From Lutjanus erythropterus (Eukaryota; Chordata; Actinopteri; Lutjaniformes; Lutjanidae): a stretch of 64,000 bases of DNA. The first letter of the stretch is position 1, and the number at the start of each line of letters is the position of its first letter. The notes beneath the pieces are model-generated. The model worked only from the letters and a program-made list of their open reading frames with translations, searched no databases and was not told the DNA's origin. Shown here one piece after another: positions 48,179-59,818 of the stretch. A program made the translations under genes and the position numbers. Location: positions 17,475,221 through 17,539,220 of the forward strand of contig CM034607.1 of NCBI GenBank assembly GCA_020091685.1. The letters are read 5' to 3'.

Positions 48179-51100
48179 GCTGGTGACACTGAAGCTGTCA
48201 TCATTGGCTGGATCCAGGAGCTGGCACAGTACCCCACCACCCTGAGCCCCATGGGAGGGATAGCGGTGTCCCATGCCCTGGTAGGATTGATGGGACAGGG
48301 AGAAGCCGCCAGTGTCCTCCTGATGGGGCGAGGAGTCCAGGGGAGGTTTGGGGTAGGGGGAGTGGGGCAGGGGGCCCTGGCGATGGCCTGTGCTCATAGC
48401 ATGGGGGATCAGATCCCGCTTGTGGGGGGGCCCGGTTGAGGAGGGGCTGCACTCCTCATAAAGCACAGGTGTGGAGTGGGAGTGGAGGCCAGGGCTGGGG
48501 TTAGAGTGTGTATGGGTCTGGTGTGTGTTGTTGGTGTGGGAGAGGGGGTTGCTCTGGAGATGAGTGTTGGTGTGTGTGCTCAGGTTTGCGTGGGACTGCG
48601 TGTTGTGATGGTGTGTGTCATGGGGAGTCGGGGTCATGTGTGTATTGGCGTTTGGGCTTGTGAGCGGATTACTGTGTGTATTTCCATGAGGACTCGTGTG
48701 CGGGTTGCTGTGTGTGTGCGGAGCTGTGTTTGTGTGTGTGCTATGTGAGTGCGGGCTGGGGCTGCTGCTGTGTGACGTCTGTCCGTACCAGTAGGGAGAG
48801 CTGCAGTAGCTGGGTGAGTCATACTGGGAGAACTGTGGGTCTTTCGGAGGCGGGCGGTGTGAGGGGCTCAGTGCAGTGCCACAGTGGGGTGTTACCCGGG
48901 GTGAGGGTGAGCAGGAGGGGGAGAAGGTCCTGGAAGGGATGGGGTGGTAAGACTGGGGTGGAGGTGGGGTGGGCTTGGGAGGGTAAGGAGGAGAGGAGAC
49001 ACTGGGCGAGAGGGAGGAAGAGGACTCTCCAGGGTATAAGGCTGGATATCGCTCCTCAGAGGATGGTGTGGAGGGGTGGGCAGAGTAAGGGGAAGGGTAC
49101 TCACAGGGGTCCTGGAGGTAGCCGGAGGGTGGTGCAGGATTGGGAGTGGCAAGCGGGGAGAGGCTACTACTGTCTCCACTGTAATAGTCCAGCCCCTCCT
49201 GGAACAGCACAGAAACATCTGGACCTCCAGCAGTCACTGCTCCACCCGCTCCAGATGTGGAGGCAGCCTTGCCTCTGCCTTTTGGCCGGTCTCTCTGACA
49301 TGGAGACAAACCTCCTCTGCCTCCTCTGGACCCTCTGCCTCGCCCTCCAACCCCTCCCCGCTTAGGTCCAGGCGTAGGTGTCGGGGAGGGACTGGATGGG
49401 GAGTCAGAGTGTAAACCAGAACCCCCTTCTTTTTCTGGCTGTGGTTCAGTCCGTTTCCTGCGACCGCGGCCGGGTTTGCTGGTTCCCCCACCCTGGAAGA
49501 GGACGTTTTGGCTCCAGTTATATGAGGGCCCTGAAGCACTCTCATGCCAGTCCATCATCAGCTTCTCCAGACTGGACAGACTTGATTGGCCGCCCTCCCC
49601 ACTAACAGACTCGTTCTGTTTGAATGAGCCACCTGTGGAGCCGGGTCCACTGCCAGTGGCTGCAGAGCCGAGATGTGAAGAGTCAGAGGAGGATTCTGAG
49701 AGACTTTCTGGGAAAGGTTGTCGCTTGGCCTTCTGGGGGGTGTAGTTGGAGATATCCAAGATGTCTTTGGACTCATTGGAGCCATATTCACTATAGCCAT
49801 GATACTGATGCCCAAAGCTATCTGTTGACCAGCCACCGAAACCTTGTCTGGAAAAAAAACGTAAATATAGCAACGTAAGTTATAAAACACACAAACAGCA
49901 TTTCAGAAACATGTGTGCACTTCAGAAATATTTCAGTTTTCACTGCTCTTGGTTGCAGTTTCACGTAGGGCTGGGCAATATATTGATCAGTGTTGTGGAT
50001 GAATGTGCTAAAAGAGCACCGTTCATTAAACCTGCTCATGTATTTGGTGAACAGCGAACTTAATGAATCAGATTGCAGCTAATGAATGTGAACATGACAT
50101 TGTCAACTGGTAAAAAAAAAAAAGTGCGATGCAGACTTGCAGCAGAGAGAGAGAGAGAGATTGGTAGCATGAAAATACGGACAGAAGTGTGGATGTGATG
50201 TTGCCTAAAAATGTTGTTTGATCAAGCAGCATGAAGTGTATGGCCTAGGCTACACTGCAGACTGATGACTCGGTGAGAAACAGACTGACAGATGTAAATT
50301 AGATACAAGTTTTTAATGGCCATTTAACAAAAACTATGAATGTCATGTACCATTTAATATAGCATCATTATAAAGACTAATTTTTTAAACTTACCTTAGA
50401 TCAAAATTCAAAATTGTAAACCATGAACATGAACGAGTTCTCTTTAATGTCTGTGAACTGAGCTTCAAGCTTGGTCTCGTGAAGTGTGAATTTGCACAAC
50501 ACTGATATCGATATTATGTCAATATTGTGATATGAGACAAGATACCGCTTTAGATTTTGAGTATCAGTATATTGTGATATGGTATAAGTCCTGTCTGTAG
50601 GCTGTATTTCAGTAAATTATGCAATTTCCTTTAGTTTATTGAAAATGTCAGTGTATTTATATTTTGCGAAAGCACAGACATTGTTGCATTATTGATTTTT
50701 TTGGAAAAAAGATATTGTGATATTTGCTTTTGTCCATATCACCCAGCCCTGGTTCCACTATTCAGTTACAGGAGGCAAGGAGAAAACATGAATGCAGGTT
50801 CTGACCATGGACTCCTAAGCTGGATAAATATACTGTGCGTTTTAGCCCTGAGTTAACTAATGTCAGTTATTGACTGTTAATTAGCACAGGGTGGACATGG
50901 TGAAATTGAAAATGATGTGCTGACTGAAATATTTATATTAAGTAATTCACATCTCTTTGATCCTGCTGTGGTCAGACTTTTATAAGTTTGCACTTCTCTT
51001 TTCAGTTTGCGAAAACATTTAATCACCTAATCATTAAAAACCTAACCCGTCCATACCAAGTCCAATTTTTGTGGAAAAAAGCCATTCAGAACGGGGTTAC

Positions 51101-54100
51101 ATAAGTACAGCAGAATTAGTACTTTAGTGCCTCAGAGATGCCCTGGCCTAAAAACCTTGGTCTCCAGATGTAAGAAAACATGCTTGTTTGGTACAAATCT
51201 AAACAAATGTCACATCATCATGGTTTTCATGAATCATATCACAATTGCAGTATCTGTCAGAATAATCCCAATATGTTCTTCATGTAGCCCTAATTCAGAA
51301 ATTTCTTAAATTCATTGTATTATTTTTTAAGTATGTTTTATGGTGACAGGGTGACAACAAGTGATTTACCTGTAGCTCCACTGACTGGAGTTGTACTGTT
51401 TGTAACCTTCTGGAGAGGAGGAGGAGCTGAAGGGACTACTTTTGGCAACTGACATGTACCCTCCTCCTGGTGATGTGGGTCCTGCGGACTCCCCCCGCAC
51501 CATGGAGGAATGTCCTGCTGCAGGATATCCACTATAGCCTCTCTTGCCTGCTCCCTGGTAGCTAGAATAACCCATTTGACCGGAGGGGGCCTTGCCACTG
51601 CCGTGTCCAGATCCATATGCAAAGCTGCAGTCTGAGGATCTCTGTGGCACTGCAGGAGAGGAGGAGGAGTAACCAGAGGAGTAGTGGCCATAAGAGGCAG
51701 GGTGGGGGGAGCTGGGAGAGTGTGAGAGAGATGGAGGAGTGGATTTGGGGTAGGTAGAAGTTGTGGGTGATGTTTGGGCCAGGCTGCCATAGCTGTATGG
51801 AGGTCTGGATGAGGAGCATTGTGTCTGGGCTGAACCCTCCACCCCAGAGCTTGCTCCCTTAGTGCTCCACTTGGGGAACGCAGGGGACCAGCTGTGACCA
51901 GTAGCTGGACTGGATGGCTCATAACCGGGGGTGGATGAAGCTTTGCGGGGGTCTGACTGTGCAGAGGAGATGTCCAACAGGTCTGAGGAGTCATCTGAGT
52001 CAAGGAGTGACCGGAAATATCCAGCAAACAGGCCTTGTGAGTCCTCACCAGCTGGAACAACTCCCCTGCCTCCTGCACTGCTGTAGGCACCTCCCCTTCC
52101 AACCTCACAGGAGGAAAAGCCCCCCCTTGGGGATCCACAGAGCTGATACCCACCCAAAACCTTCTCCTTGTCCAAACCTCCGTCCTCGCCCCAGCCACCT
52201 GCCCCGTTGGGCCACTCCTGCCCCATAGACACCCCCTCTCCTTTAAATGCACCATTTTTTCTCACACGTCTCCTCCTGACTATTTTCTCTCCTCCAGGCT
52301 CAGTTCCTACAACGCCCCCTCCCCTACCAACCCCGCCTACACCCTTTCCCCTTTTCCTAGGTAATCCATGCTCAGAAAGGGGGCTCGGTTTCCGCTTCTT
52401 GCCAATCGATTCAAAGAAGTCACTGAAGGTGCTCTTATTGCGTTCACTGCCCCCGATCCCCCCTGCTGCTCCTCCACCTCTTCCAGTGCCCCCTCCTCTG
52501 CCTCCTCGAGGGCGTCTAAACCCAGTGAGCCGGTGGAGCAGGGTGGATATTCCAGGGTTTTCCAGGGGGGTATGAAAGCTTTCTGGCTCACTGGGTGTCC
52601 AGCAACGAGGGGGAGAACAACGGCCAGTGGCGGGGGGTTGGCGGTTTAAAAAAGCCAGTTTGGACAGAACATCTCCATACTCTGTTTTCACATCGTTGGT
52701 GTCATTAACATAAGATGGATATGGGGAAGGGAGTTTAGTCCGACGTCGCCTCTGGGGCTTCTTGGGTTGGTCTGTGTTACCACCAGCATTTCCAGGATTC
52801 TGAGGCTCTCCCGATATTCCTGGCAGAGTCTGTTTAGGTGGTCGTCCCCGTCTACGTTTGAGAATAACAGGCAGTTCTCCAGGAGGGAACATCACCATGA
52901 CACTCTTGCCATTGTTCTTCATGCGGAGAAGTGCAGTTGGCTCTCGAGCTACCTCTGAGCCCTCCAGACTGCCATCAGGGCCTTTCTCTGTCCCTGTTCC
53001 TGTCTCCAAATTGGAGATCTTGTAGCTTTTTTGTCGGCGGCTAAGGCTGACAGGAATGCGGGCCACCTTGACAACAATCTTCCTCACCTATGAAGCACAG
53101 ACCCACATAAAACATATGCAAATGAAAATAAACATTTGTTTCACATATGATATAAAATTCACCCTTCCTAAGTCCTGCCCCTTTTTCATTGAGCAAGATT
53201 GGTACCACAATCAAATTTCTCCTTTTGTGTTTCCTAAATATGTTATGTGGCACTTTATGAGGGACTGCAGAGCATTTTTATTCCTTGTCTCATGTCCTGC
53301 ATATTGAGACCATGTCCCACACATGATTTCAAAGGTCAAACCACTTCAGCACAGACACTTTTCTAAAATCTAGTTTTTATCATGGCTGTGAAGAAAGCAG
53401 GGAAGGCTGTCACCATGGGGCTGATGTCAGTCAAACTGCACATGTGGGTCAAGTGCAGGTTAATCTGTCACCATCTTTGCTACCCTACGTCCAATGGGGA
53501 AAACTGAGAGTCACCACAAAGTCAGAAACTCTGCAGATTAAGGCAAAATGTGATGCAAACTACCCCAAAGAAAAAGAAATTAAGTCAGTTGTGTGCTACT
53601 AAATCAACCAAATGGCAAAGCATGGAGCTTGAACAGCATAGAAATGTATTTTTTAATATCAAAATTTTAAACTGCCTGTTAACATTGTATGTCTGTCCCA
53701 CATTGTCCCGAGAAGGCATACTCTTTGTCCCACATTGTGTTTGTTGGGATCTGGTCACACTTGTGCTAGGCTTGTGTATATTGAAAAGAAAAAAAAAGAA
53801 ATTAGTTTAAAGATGAGGGACCTGTAAAAGCAACATATTCACAACTAAAGTTAGGTAATGCTAACAAGCTAGATAACTAATCTACTAACATTAGATAACT
53901 CTACCTAACCAACTAGCTAGTTAATCAATATCAATGATTAGCTATTGTTTAACTAACATTACCTAACTTAGGATGTGATTATATCTCACTTTTACAGGAA
54001 AGGAAAAAGTTGACTGAGGTACCAAGCTTGCTGAACTGTTACTGGAAGACAGAGCGAAAAGAGGCAGGTCTTAGGACACATCAATTGCAGGGGTTCTCAA

Positions 54101-55836
54101 AGTTTTGATGACTGAGTGTGACTTTAGTGTGACAGCATATGACTGAGGGCGGCACAGGAAAACCCATGAACCATTAACTGAGGATTTGTGATTGGCCTCA
54201 TAGTGACATTTTTTTTTCTTGCCTTTATTAGACAGGACAGCTGAAGAGTAGACAGGAAAGGGGGATGAAGAGAGAGAGGATGACACGCAGCAAAGGGCCA
54301 CAGGCAGGAATCGAACCAGCGGCCGCTGCAGAGGACTGACAACCTCCAAACATGGTGCGGACGCTCTACCAACTGAGCTAAACAGCCGCCCCCTCATAGT
54401 GACATTTAACAATAATTTCCTTTGTAGCTACTTGCTATGCAGAAGCTTTCTGGACCATGAATGATCAAAAAAAAGCAACAATTTCATGTCACAATTGGTG
54501 GCAGCACAAAATGTTTTCAAGAGGCACCATTTGTCTTCTGGCTGCGCTTTGAGAACCCCTGGTCAACTGTGTGTTATGTCAAGGAGTTACTACAACGATA
54601 TGGAACTATAAATTAACTTACGCCAACAAAACGCCCACGTCTCCGGTTATTGGAAGGAGATGTTCCCAATTCTGCAATAGGGTCCTCCTTCACAGTTAGC
54701 AGAGGAGCAGTGATGGTTGGTGTGTTTGGAAAAGGGAGATGATGGGTAGCCCGTTGAGCTATGGCAGCCTGGGCTGCCTGACGCTTTTTCATTACACTTT
54801 TAGGAGCTGCTTTATGAACAGATTTGGGTGCAGGCCTAGACCTGGATTTAGGTCCAGGTCGATGCCCAAGTCTGGGCCCAGCTTTAGGCATAGCTTTAGG
54901 AACAGGTTTAGGTACAGTTAGAGCTAGAGGGATGTCAGCAGGGCAAGGAGGCGTGGGAAGAACAGTTGTAGCCTCCACAGATGACGGCTCTTCTTTCTCA
55001 CGAACAGCCACCTCCTCCTCTTTAACCCTCCAGATCTTCTCGATCTTCTCTTCTAAGAGTTCCTCCTCATCCTCTCCTCCCCTCTCCCTCCCTGCTCTCT
55101 TCTCCACATCCTCTATGCTTCGGCGGAGGCGGGAGGACTTGCGCAGGTGACAAGGGAAGCGGGGACGTCCAGAGCTGCGGAGTGCATACTTCTTCTCTGC
55201 CTCCACAGGAAGAGAAGAGGAGCTTGTGTTTGGGTTCGGACCAATAGGGACTGGACAAAAGGTTGAGGGCATGTCTGTCTCTGCAGCGAGGACTGCGGCT
55301 GCCAGCTGATTGGTGGAGGCGGGATGATTGCCAAGCGCCAAAGACAGGGGCTGAGGTGAGGTGCTGTGTATGGCCTCTGGTGTGAGAGTTCTGGAGCGTT
55401 CTGGCGCTACAGAACCCGTATGTGCATTGATATCAATGTGCCCACAACTATCCATGTGTGAGTGTGAAACAGCCTGTGCGTGCACATCAGGGTCTATGTG
55501 CGTTTGCATGTTTCTAAGTGTCTCTGCGAATGTGTGTGTCTCAGTCTCCGTCTGCCTCCGCCGGCAGCTACTGTGCCCCAGCCTTCTCTGTAGATGGAGG
55601 CCGTTGGCCAGGGCGGAAGGAGACGAGGAGGGAAAGCGGTCGGAAGTCACCGATGCCAGTCCATCATTAGAGGGATCCTGGGGCCCCTCCTGGAGCCCGA
55701 GCTCCCTAGTCCAGAGCTCAGGCCCTGCCAGCCCCTCCAGCCCCCCAACACACGCTTTTCCCTCTGCCTGAGTCCCACCACAGCCCACTGGAGCCCCAGT
55801 TTGGCCTGAATGCAGGTGATCTGACAAGCCACTCAT
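48173..55836 (-). CDS. ahdc1: AT-hook DNA-binding motif-containing protein 1 (Gibbin)
   Basis: Nuclear chromatin-associated protein; human loss-of-function alleles cause Xia-Gibbs syndrome. Coding exons 55836-54622, 53087-51370 and 49847-48173 join in phases 0 and 2 to 1535 aa (human 1603). The ATG is directly preceded by an in-frame TGA. The N-terminus is divergent, but KYALRSSGRPRFPCHLRK aligns with human KYALRRTDRPK. Exon 2 has VRKIVVKVARIPVSL, LKMKNNG-like LLRMKNNG, FPPGELPVILKRRRGRPPK (AT-hook, GRPPK at about 486-490), GRCSPPRCWTPSEPES and GYFRSLLDSDDSSDLLD. Exon 3 has LDISNYTPQKAK, SSLSSLEKLMMDW, a second hook-like KPGRGRRKR, GLDYYSGDSSSLSPL and the C-terminus SFSVTSL (human TFTVTSL). 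A Pro/Lys repeat (about 305-349) and a His/Thr/Asn-rich block (about 1340-1440) are low complexity. Human AHDC1 is coded by one exon; here two introns split it. Confidence 0.95.
48470..48760 (-). repeat. ahdc1: Microsatellite-like coding block in ahdc1
   Basis: The coding strand is rich in CACA/ACAC and translates to His/Thr/Asn/Ser runs such as HTHSNPHTSPHGNTHSNPL. The frame stays open. Human AHDC1 has no comparable segment between the YWY motif and the C-terminus. Confidence 0.75.
49967..50750. mobile_element. MITE with AGGGCTGGGCAATAT termini
   Basis: The left end AGGGCTGGGCAATATATTG and the right end CATATCACCCAGCCCT are inverse copies, a terminus common on fish hAT-like MITEs. About 784 bp, in the ahdc1 intron between coding exons 3 and 2. 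No clear 8-bp duplication. Confidence 0.65.
51120..51300. repeat. Interspersed repeat fragment, also at 58380-58730
   Basis: CTCCAGATGTAAGAAAACATG, shortened here to its core CCAGATGTAAGAAAACATG, and the following AAATGTCACATCAT and CACAATTGCAGTATCTG are shared with 58500-58690. Non-coding. Confidence 0.6.
53760..54080. repeat. Interspersed repeat, third of three copies
   Basis: Same motif order as 36830-37100 (TGCTAGGCTTGT, CTGTAAAAGCAACATATTCA, CTAGCTAGTTAATC, AGAGCGAAAAGAGGCAGGTC). It abuts the hAT-like MITE at 54088. Intronic in ahdc1. Confidence 0.6.
54088..54561. mobile_element. hAT-like MITE interrupted by a SINE
   Basis: Termini CAGGGGTTCTCAAAG (left) and CTTTGAGAACCCCTG (right) are perfect inverse copies for 15 bp. 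The flanks ATCAATTG and GTCAACTG are a degenerate 8-bp target duplication (6 of 8 match). The SINE at 54212-54391 sits inside, so the MITE came first. It lies in ahdc1 coding intron 1. Confidence 0.8.
54212..54391 (-). mobile_element. tRNA-derived SINE with 16-bp TSD
   Basis: On the minus strand the head contains a good A box (TAGCTCAGTTGGTAGAGCG) and B box (GGTTCGATTCC). A tRNA-unrelated body follows, with the 3' end CTAATAAAGGCAAGAAAA. The direct repeat CCTCATAGTGACATTT occurs at 54196-54211 and 54392-54407, a perfect 16-bp target duplication. The intact boxes and duplication suggest a fairly recent insertion. Confidence 0.92.
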
Positions 55837-55959
55837 TCAGTGGATGGTCTTGCTGGTACTGAGGGAGGAAAAAGAGGGTGATGTTTCCTGCTGTATGACA
55901 ATGAGTGCTTCCTCTTTGTAGCTGTCTCCCTCTAAGAGCTCGAAAGATGATTCAAGGAC
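55837..55959 (-). other. ahdc1: ahdc1 5' leader segment with open frame ending at TGA-ATG
   Basis: Upstream of the ahdc1 ATG a good acceptor (TTTCTGTCCTTAG) lies at 55960/55961. From its first base, 40 sense codons without an internal ATG run to a TGA that directly abuts the ahdc1 ATG. The frame reads LESSFELLEGDSYKEEALIV and onward, unlike anything I recognise. A second possible acceptor (TCCTCCCTCAG) lies at 55859/55860, which would make most of this intronic. Confidence 0.4.
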
Positions 55960-56010
55960 CTAAGGACAGAAATAAAACCAATATTATCGATTGGACAGGA
56001 AGTCCAGATG
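55960..56010. other. Start of ahdc1 upstream intron
   Basis: Pyrimidine tract of the inferred acceptor, followed by spacer. AHDC1 in mammals has several 5' non-coding exons; none could be placed securely upstream of here. Confidence 0.3.
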
Positions 56011-57495
56011 GAACTTTGTAATAACCATCACTAATAAAAGGCCAATTTATAGTTAAATAAACTTTAATTAATAGTTATTTCAGTGGTAACAAACAATATT
56101 AAGTATTTGTTAATGATTACCAAATGATTTGCAAACCTTTAAGAAATCATTAGCAAGATCACATGGTGAAACTTTCATGGTTGAAACTAAGGTGAAACTA
56201 AGGTGAAACTAAGTTGCGATTGAGTTACATGGTGTAAAGCTCTATGCAATGCACTTGAAACTTGATTAAAACTCAGCTGTAACAGTTACAAAACTCTCAA
56301 CTTTGTGAAGTTAGTGTCACGCAACAGCCAAATGAAATGCTGATGACATGTCAGATAATGGCGTCAAACCACTGTAGTATCATCTGAACCCGTTTCAAAT
56401 GATTTCAACATGTTATCACCAAAATGAACAAAATGATAAAAACAGAAGACGGTTTCTTGGCTATTTAGCCTTTTCAGGTTGTTTGTTTTTTCACCTGCAT
56501 ATCATTAAATATTAATGCAACAGTAGCTCTCCTCCTTTTCTCCTGGACAGCCATTATGAAAACCAGCCAGTGCCAGAAGACAAAGTGATACAACATGTTC
56601 AAAATGATATTACCTAGCAAAAAAAATGATACGAAATAAGATACAAAGTTGCGAATGAGGTTACAATGGCACGTTCCACTTGATATAATCTAGGAATAAA
56701 AATTACAAATCTATCTAGCTAATTTTAGTGAAATAAACATGTTGCATGAGACTATAATTGTTTTTGAATTGTTTCCTGTAATTGGTAGCAGCATGAAAAT
56801 TATGTGTCATGCAATTTCAAACCTGAAACTAATTGCGATAAAGTTTCATTGTGTAAAGTCATACTAAGACTTTGTTAATGGTAAACAATTTGTTTGTAAA
56901 CCCTCTATAAACATTATTTGGATGATGTTATAAAATTAGAATTAATTATAATACCTCACATATTCACATATGTTTTATATGTTATATACATGAACTTAGG
57001 TAAGTACATACTTATTTTAACGCAAAACAGGACTGTTTCCTAAATCTACCCACGTAGCTTTTGTGCCTTCATTTGGAAAGTCTACCTGTTGTATTTTTAT
57101 TAATACTAATTTTACCACGGAGCCCTGCACATGCAAAATTGACACTCGAGGGGTTACAGCGTCTTAGTTTGGAGTGTAGGGACGTTAAGTGAGAGTGAGA
57201 ATGTGTTGTCTATAAACATTATTAGGATGAACATTATAAAGTTGCAGCTGATATTCATAACAATTTGTGAATGGTTAAAGTTTGTGTTGTGTATCTATAA
57301 ACATTATTTTGATGGCCATTATAAATTCACAACTGATGTTTAGAAAACTTTACAATTTCTTAATAAATGACTTATATAGCATATACACATTATTTGAATT
57401 GCATTAGAAAATTTGTTAACAGTAAAATAACTTATCACTCACTGAAGTTTAATTAACAATCAATTTACCATTTATTAATGATAATTACTATAAAC
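56011..57495. mobile_element. Fold-back MITE, family F copy 3 (about 1.5 kb)
   Basis: The left end GAACTTTGTAATAACCATCA then CTAATAAAAGG is mirrored at the right by TTTATTAATGATAATTACTA and TAAACT. The subterminal block TTAATTAATAGTTATTTCAG is inverted as GAAGTTTAATTAAC-type sequence. Same family as 15166-16173. Confidence 0.65.
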
Positions 57496-59816
57496 TATGT
57501 AAACTATACCAAAGTGCACAAATAGATTATCACCTTGTTGCATTTAAGACATTTAACTAAACTCCTTGCCTCTAAATATATTGGTCATTGTAAGACATCA
57601 AACACTACATATGAAAATCTAATATTTGCAGCACAGATGAAATCGTCAACATTTCTGGCGATGGGCCATAAACCTAATCCGTAATGCACTCTACTCTATT
57701 AACCGTGCCACCCACACAGCAGCGTTACAACATTAGATTACATTTACCATTCATATCCTGCTCAATTGGTCTCTTTTACCGAACGGCTGTGGTGCTGATT
57801 CTGATTTTGATTCTGAGTTGAGCCTCACTCTGTCTGCCTGACTGGCTCTGTTCTGCAGGGGATCATTGGGTCATCAATACTGCAGTGGAGAGCTCACATA
57901 CTTCTCTCTCTCCCCTCTGCTCCTGTCTTTTGCCCATGGTTGCTAGAGTGAGAGAAAGAGACAGACAGACAGACAGAACGACAGACAGGCAGACAGAGAA
58001 AGGGACAGGGAGTTGAGGAAGGTGGGAGAAAAAAAGAAAGGAGTGTGGAGGAGGGTGGAGCCGAGAGAAAAAGAGAATAAGAGATTAGTACATGATGTCA
58101 CAGCACGAATCAGACCAGACTAGAATCAGTATTTTGGTGAGGGCTGCACCATCTCACACCAGACGCAATTATTTTGGAAGATGACTTGCAAAATGAAAAT
58201 TTTCTAACTCTCATTGTAGTTAGTGTTTCATTTTGGTGTGCACCAGCATATTTTAGGTACACACATCTAAGCCAGAGCCACTTTATCTTTTGGATTTTCA
58301 GTGTGTTCACTAACACACACACTGAGGATCATCACGACATGATCATGACCAGACTTGTGCCACATTTTTCAGTCTCACTAGGGATGCACAACTGATCGAA
58401 ATATTATCGAAATTGCATTATCCAAATGGCAGAAGCTGCAATTTTTTGGATAAAGGAAAAATGCGTGGCAAAACAGCATTATAATTAAGCACTGTAGTGC
58501 TGCAGAGATGCTCAAATCTTGTTCTCCAGATGTAAGAAAACATGTTCGTTTGGTACAGACCCACACAAATGTCACATCATTGTGATTTTATTTTATTTTT
58601 TTCAGTGAAACTGAAAATTTTGATGCAGATATGATCATTCCAACTTACTGTGAATCATATTGCAATTGCAGTATCTGGCAAAATTAGCAGAATATGTTTT
58701 TTTTACCATATCATGCAGCCCTAGCTGTATTACTAATAAACTGAGAATTTAACTAATAGTTAATCAGCAACCATTTAATAATGAATTGATCATTGTAAGT
58801 AATTTTTCTAGCAAAATATTTCAAACAATGAATGATCCCAGCTACTCAAATATGAATGTTTGCTGTTCTTTTGTATTATGTTACTGCAAATTGAATCTAT
58901 TTGGGTTTGAGACCAATTGTTTGGACAAAACCAGACATTTAAAGATGTCAACTTGGGTTCTGGGAAGTTATGATGGATATATTACTGATTTGTGGCCTTT
59001 TGTTGTTAATATGACATTCTTTACCATATTGTGCAGCCCTAAATCTCACCATATTTGAGTGGGTAGATGTACATGTAGTAAAAGCCCACAATAAATAGTT
59101 AACAGTGGTGAAAAGCAACCAGACACACACTCGCACTGCACGCCACATTTTCACCAAAACTATTCAAATGCATTACAAAGCAAGCACTAGACTTGGAGGG
59201 TGCAACTAGAATGAGAATGTGTGAATAATCACAGCCACCAGGGGGAAGCAGAGAGGTGATGAATAGAGAGGTGTTAAGAGGATGGAGAGATGAAGGTGAC
59301 AGAAAGACAGGAGCGATGGAGGGATTATAGAAGAAACCCAGAGCAGAGGAGGAATGGAGGTACAGACAGCCAGACAGCAGACAGAAGTCTTACGAAACCT
59401 GGACCACACGTGCTTTCAGACTCGCACGTGACGGCATGCATGCACACATTCAAACACAAATACAAGCATATATATGCGCACGGCTGGCTCCAACACTCTT
59501 TATATCTAACACAATCCAATCCTGTCCATCCTCAGATCTCCCTGCCTCCCTCTCCAACATATGGGTCTGATTAGGAGGGAGGGAAGAGGACAGGGAGGGG
59601 AGGGGGTGAAAGACACTAGAGTGAGTGCGTGGATGGGTGAGAAAGAATGAGAGAGGGCGAAAGACAGAAGGTGAAAGACGGGATTTGGACAGGGAAAGGA
59701 TGGTAAACGGAGGGATAGACAGAGGCAGACAGATTTTGGAGGGAGAAAAAGTTGAAGGAGGCGAGTGGAGGGAGCAGTAGAGGAAGAGGGGGAGGAGGAG
59801 TGTGAGAGTTTTGCTG
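57496..59816. other. Non-coding, ahdc1 upstream
   Basis: No gene recognised. A purine-rich patch (57950-58080) and another GA-rich tract (59230-59810) are present. Two repeat fragments (58380-58730 and 58780-59040) end in CATATCATGCAGCCCTA-type sequence typical of hAT-like debris. Non-coding 5' exons of ahdc1 could lie here but cannot be proved. Confidence 0.35.
58380..58730. mobile_element. hAT-like MITE debris (GGGATGCAC...GCAGCCCTA)
   Basis: The left end CTAGGGATGCACAACTGATCG-like sequence and the right end CATATCATGCAGCCCTAG are loosely inverse. The interior matches 51120-51300. Confidence 0.5.
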
Positions 59817-59818
59817 TA

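Noticed and set aside
48676-49365. 229-codon plus-strand ORF
   Set aside because: Antisense shadow of the GC-rich ahdc1 coding exon 3.
51338-52255. 305-codon minus-strand ORF
   Set aside because: Lies in an alternative frame of ahdc1 coding exon 2; the conserved AHDC1 residues are in the other frame.
54300-54391. Possible tRNA gene (minus strand)
   Set aside because: A and B boxes are present, but the sequence continues into a SINE body with a 16-bp target duplication and cannot fold into a full cloverleaf with a plausible anticodon arm by eye.
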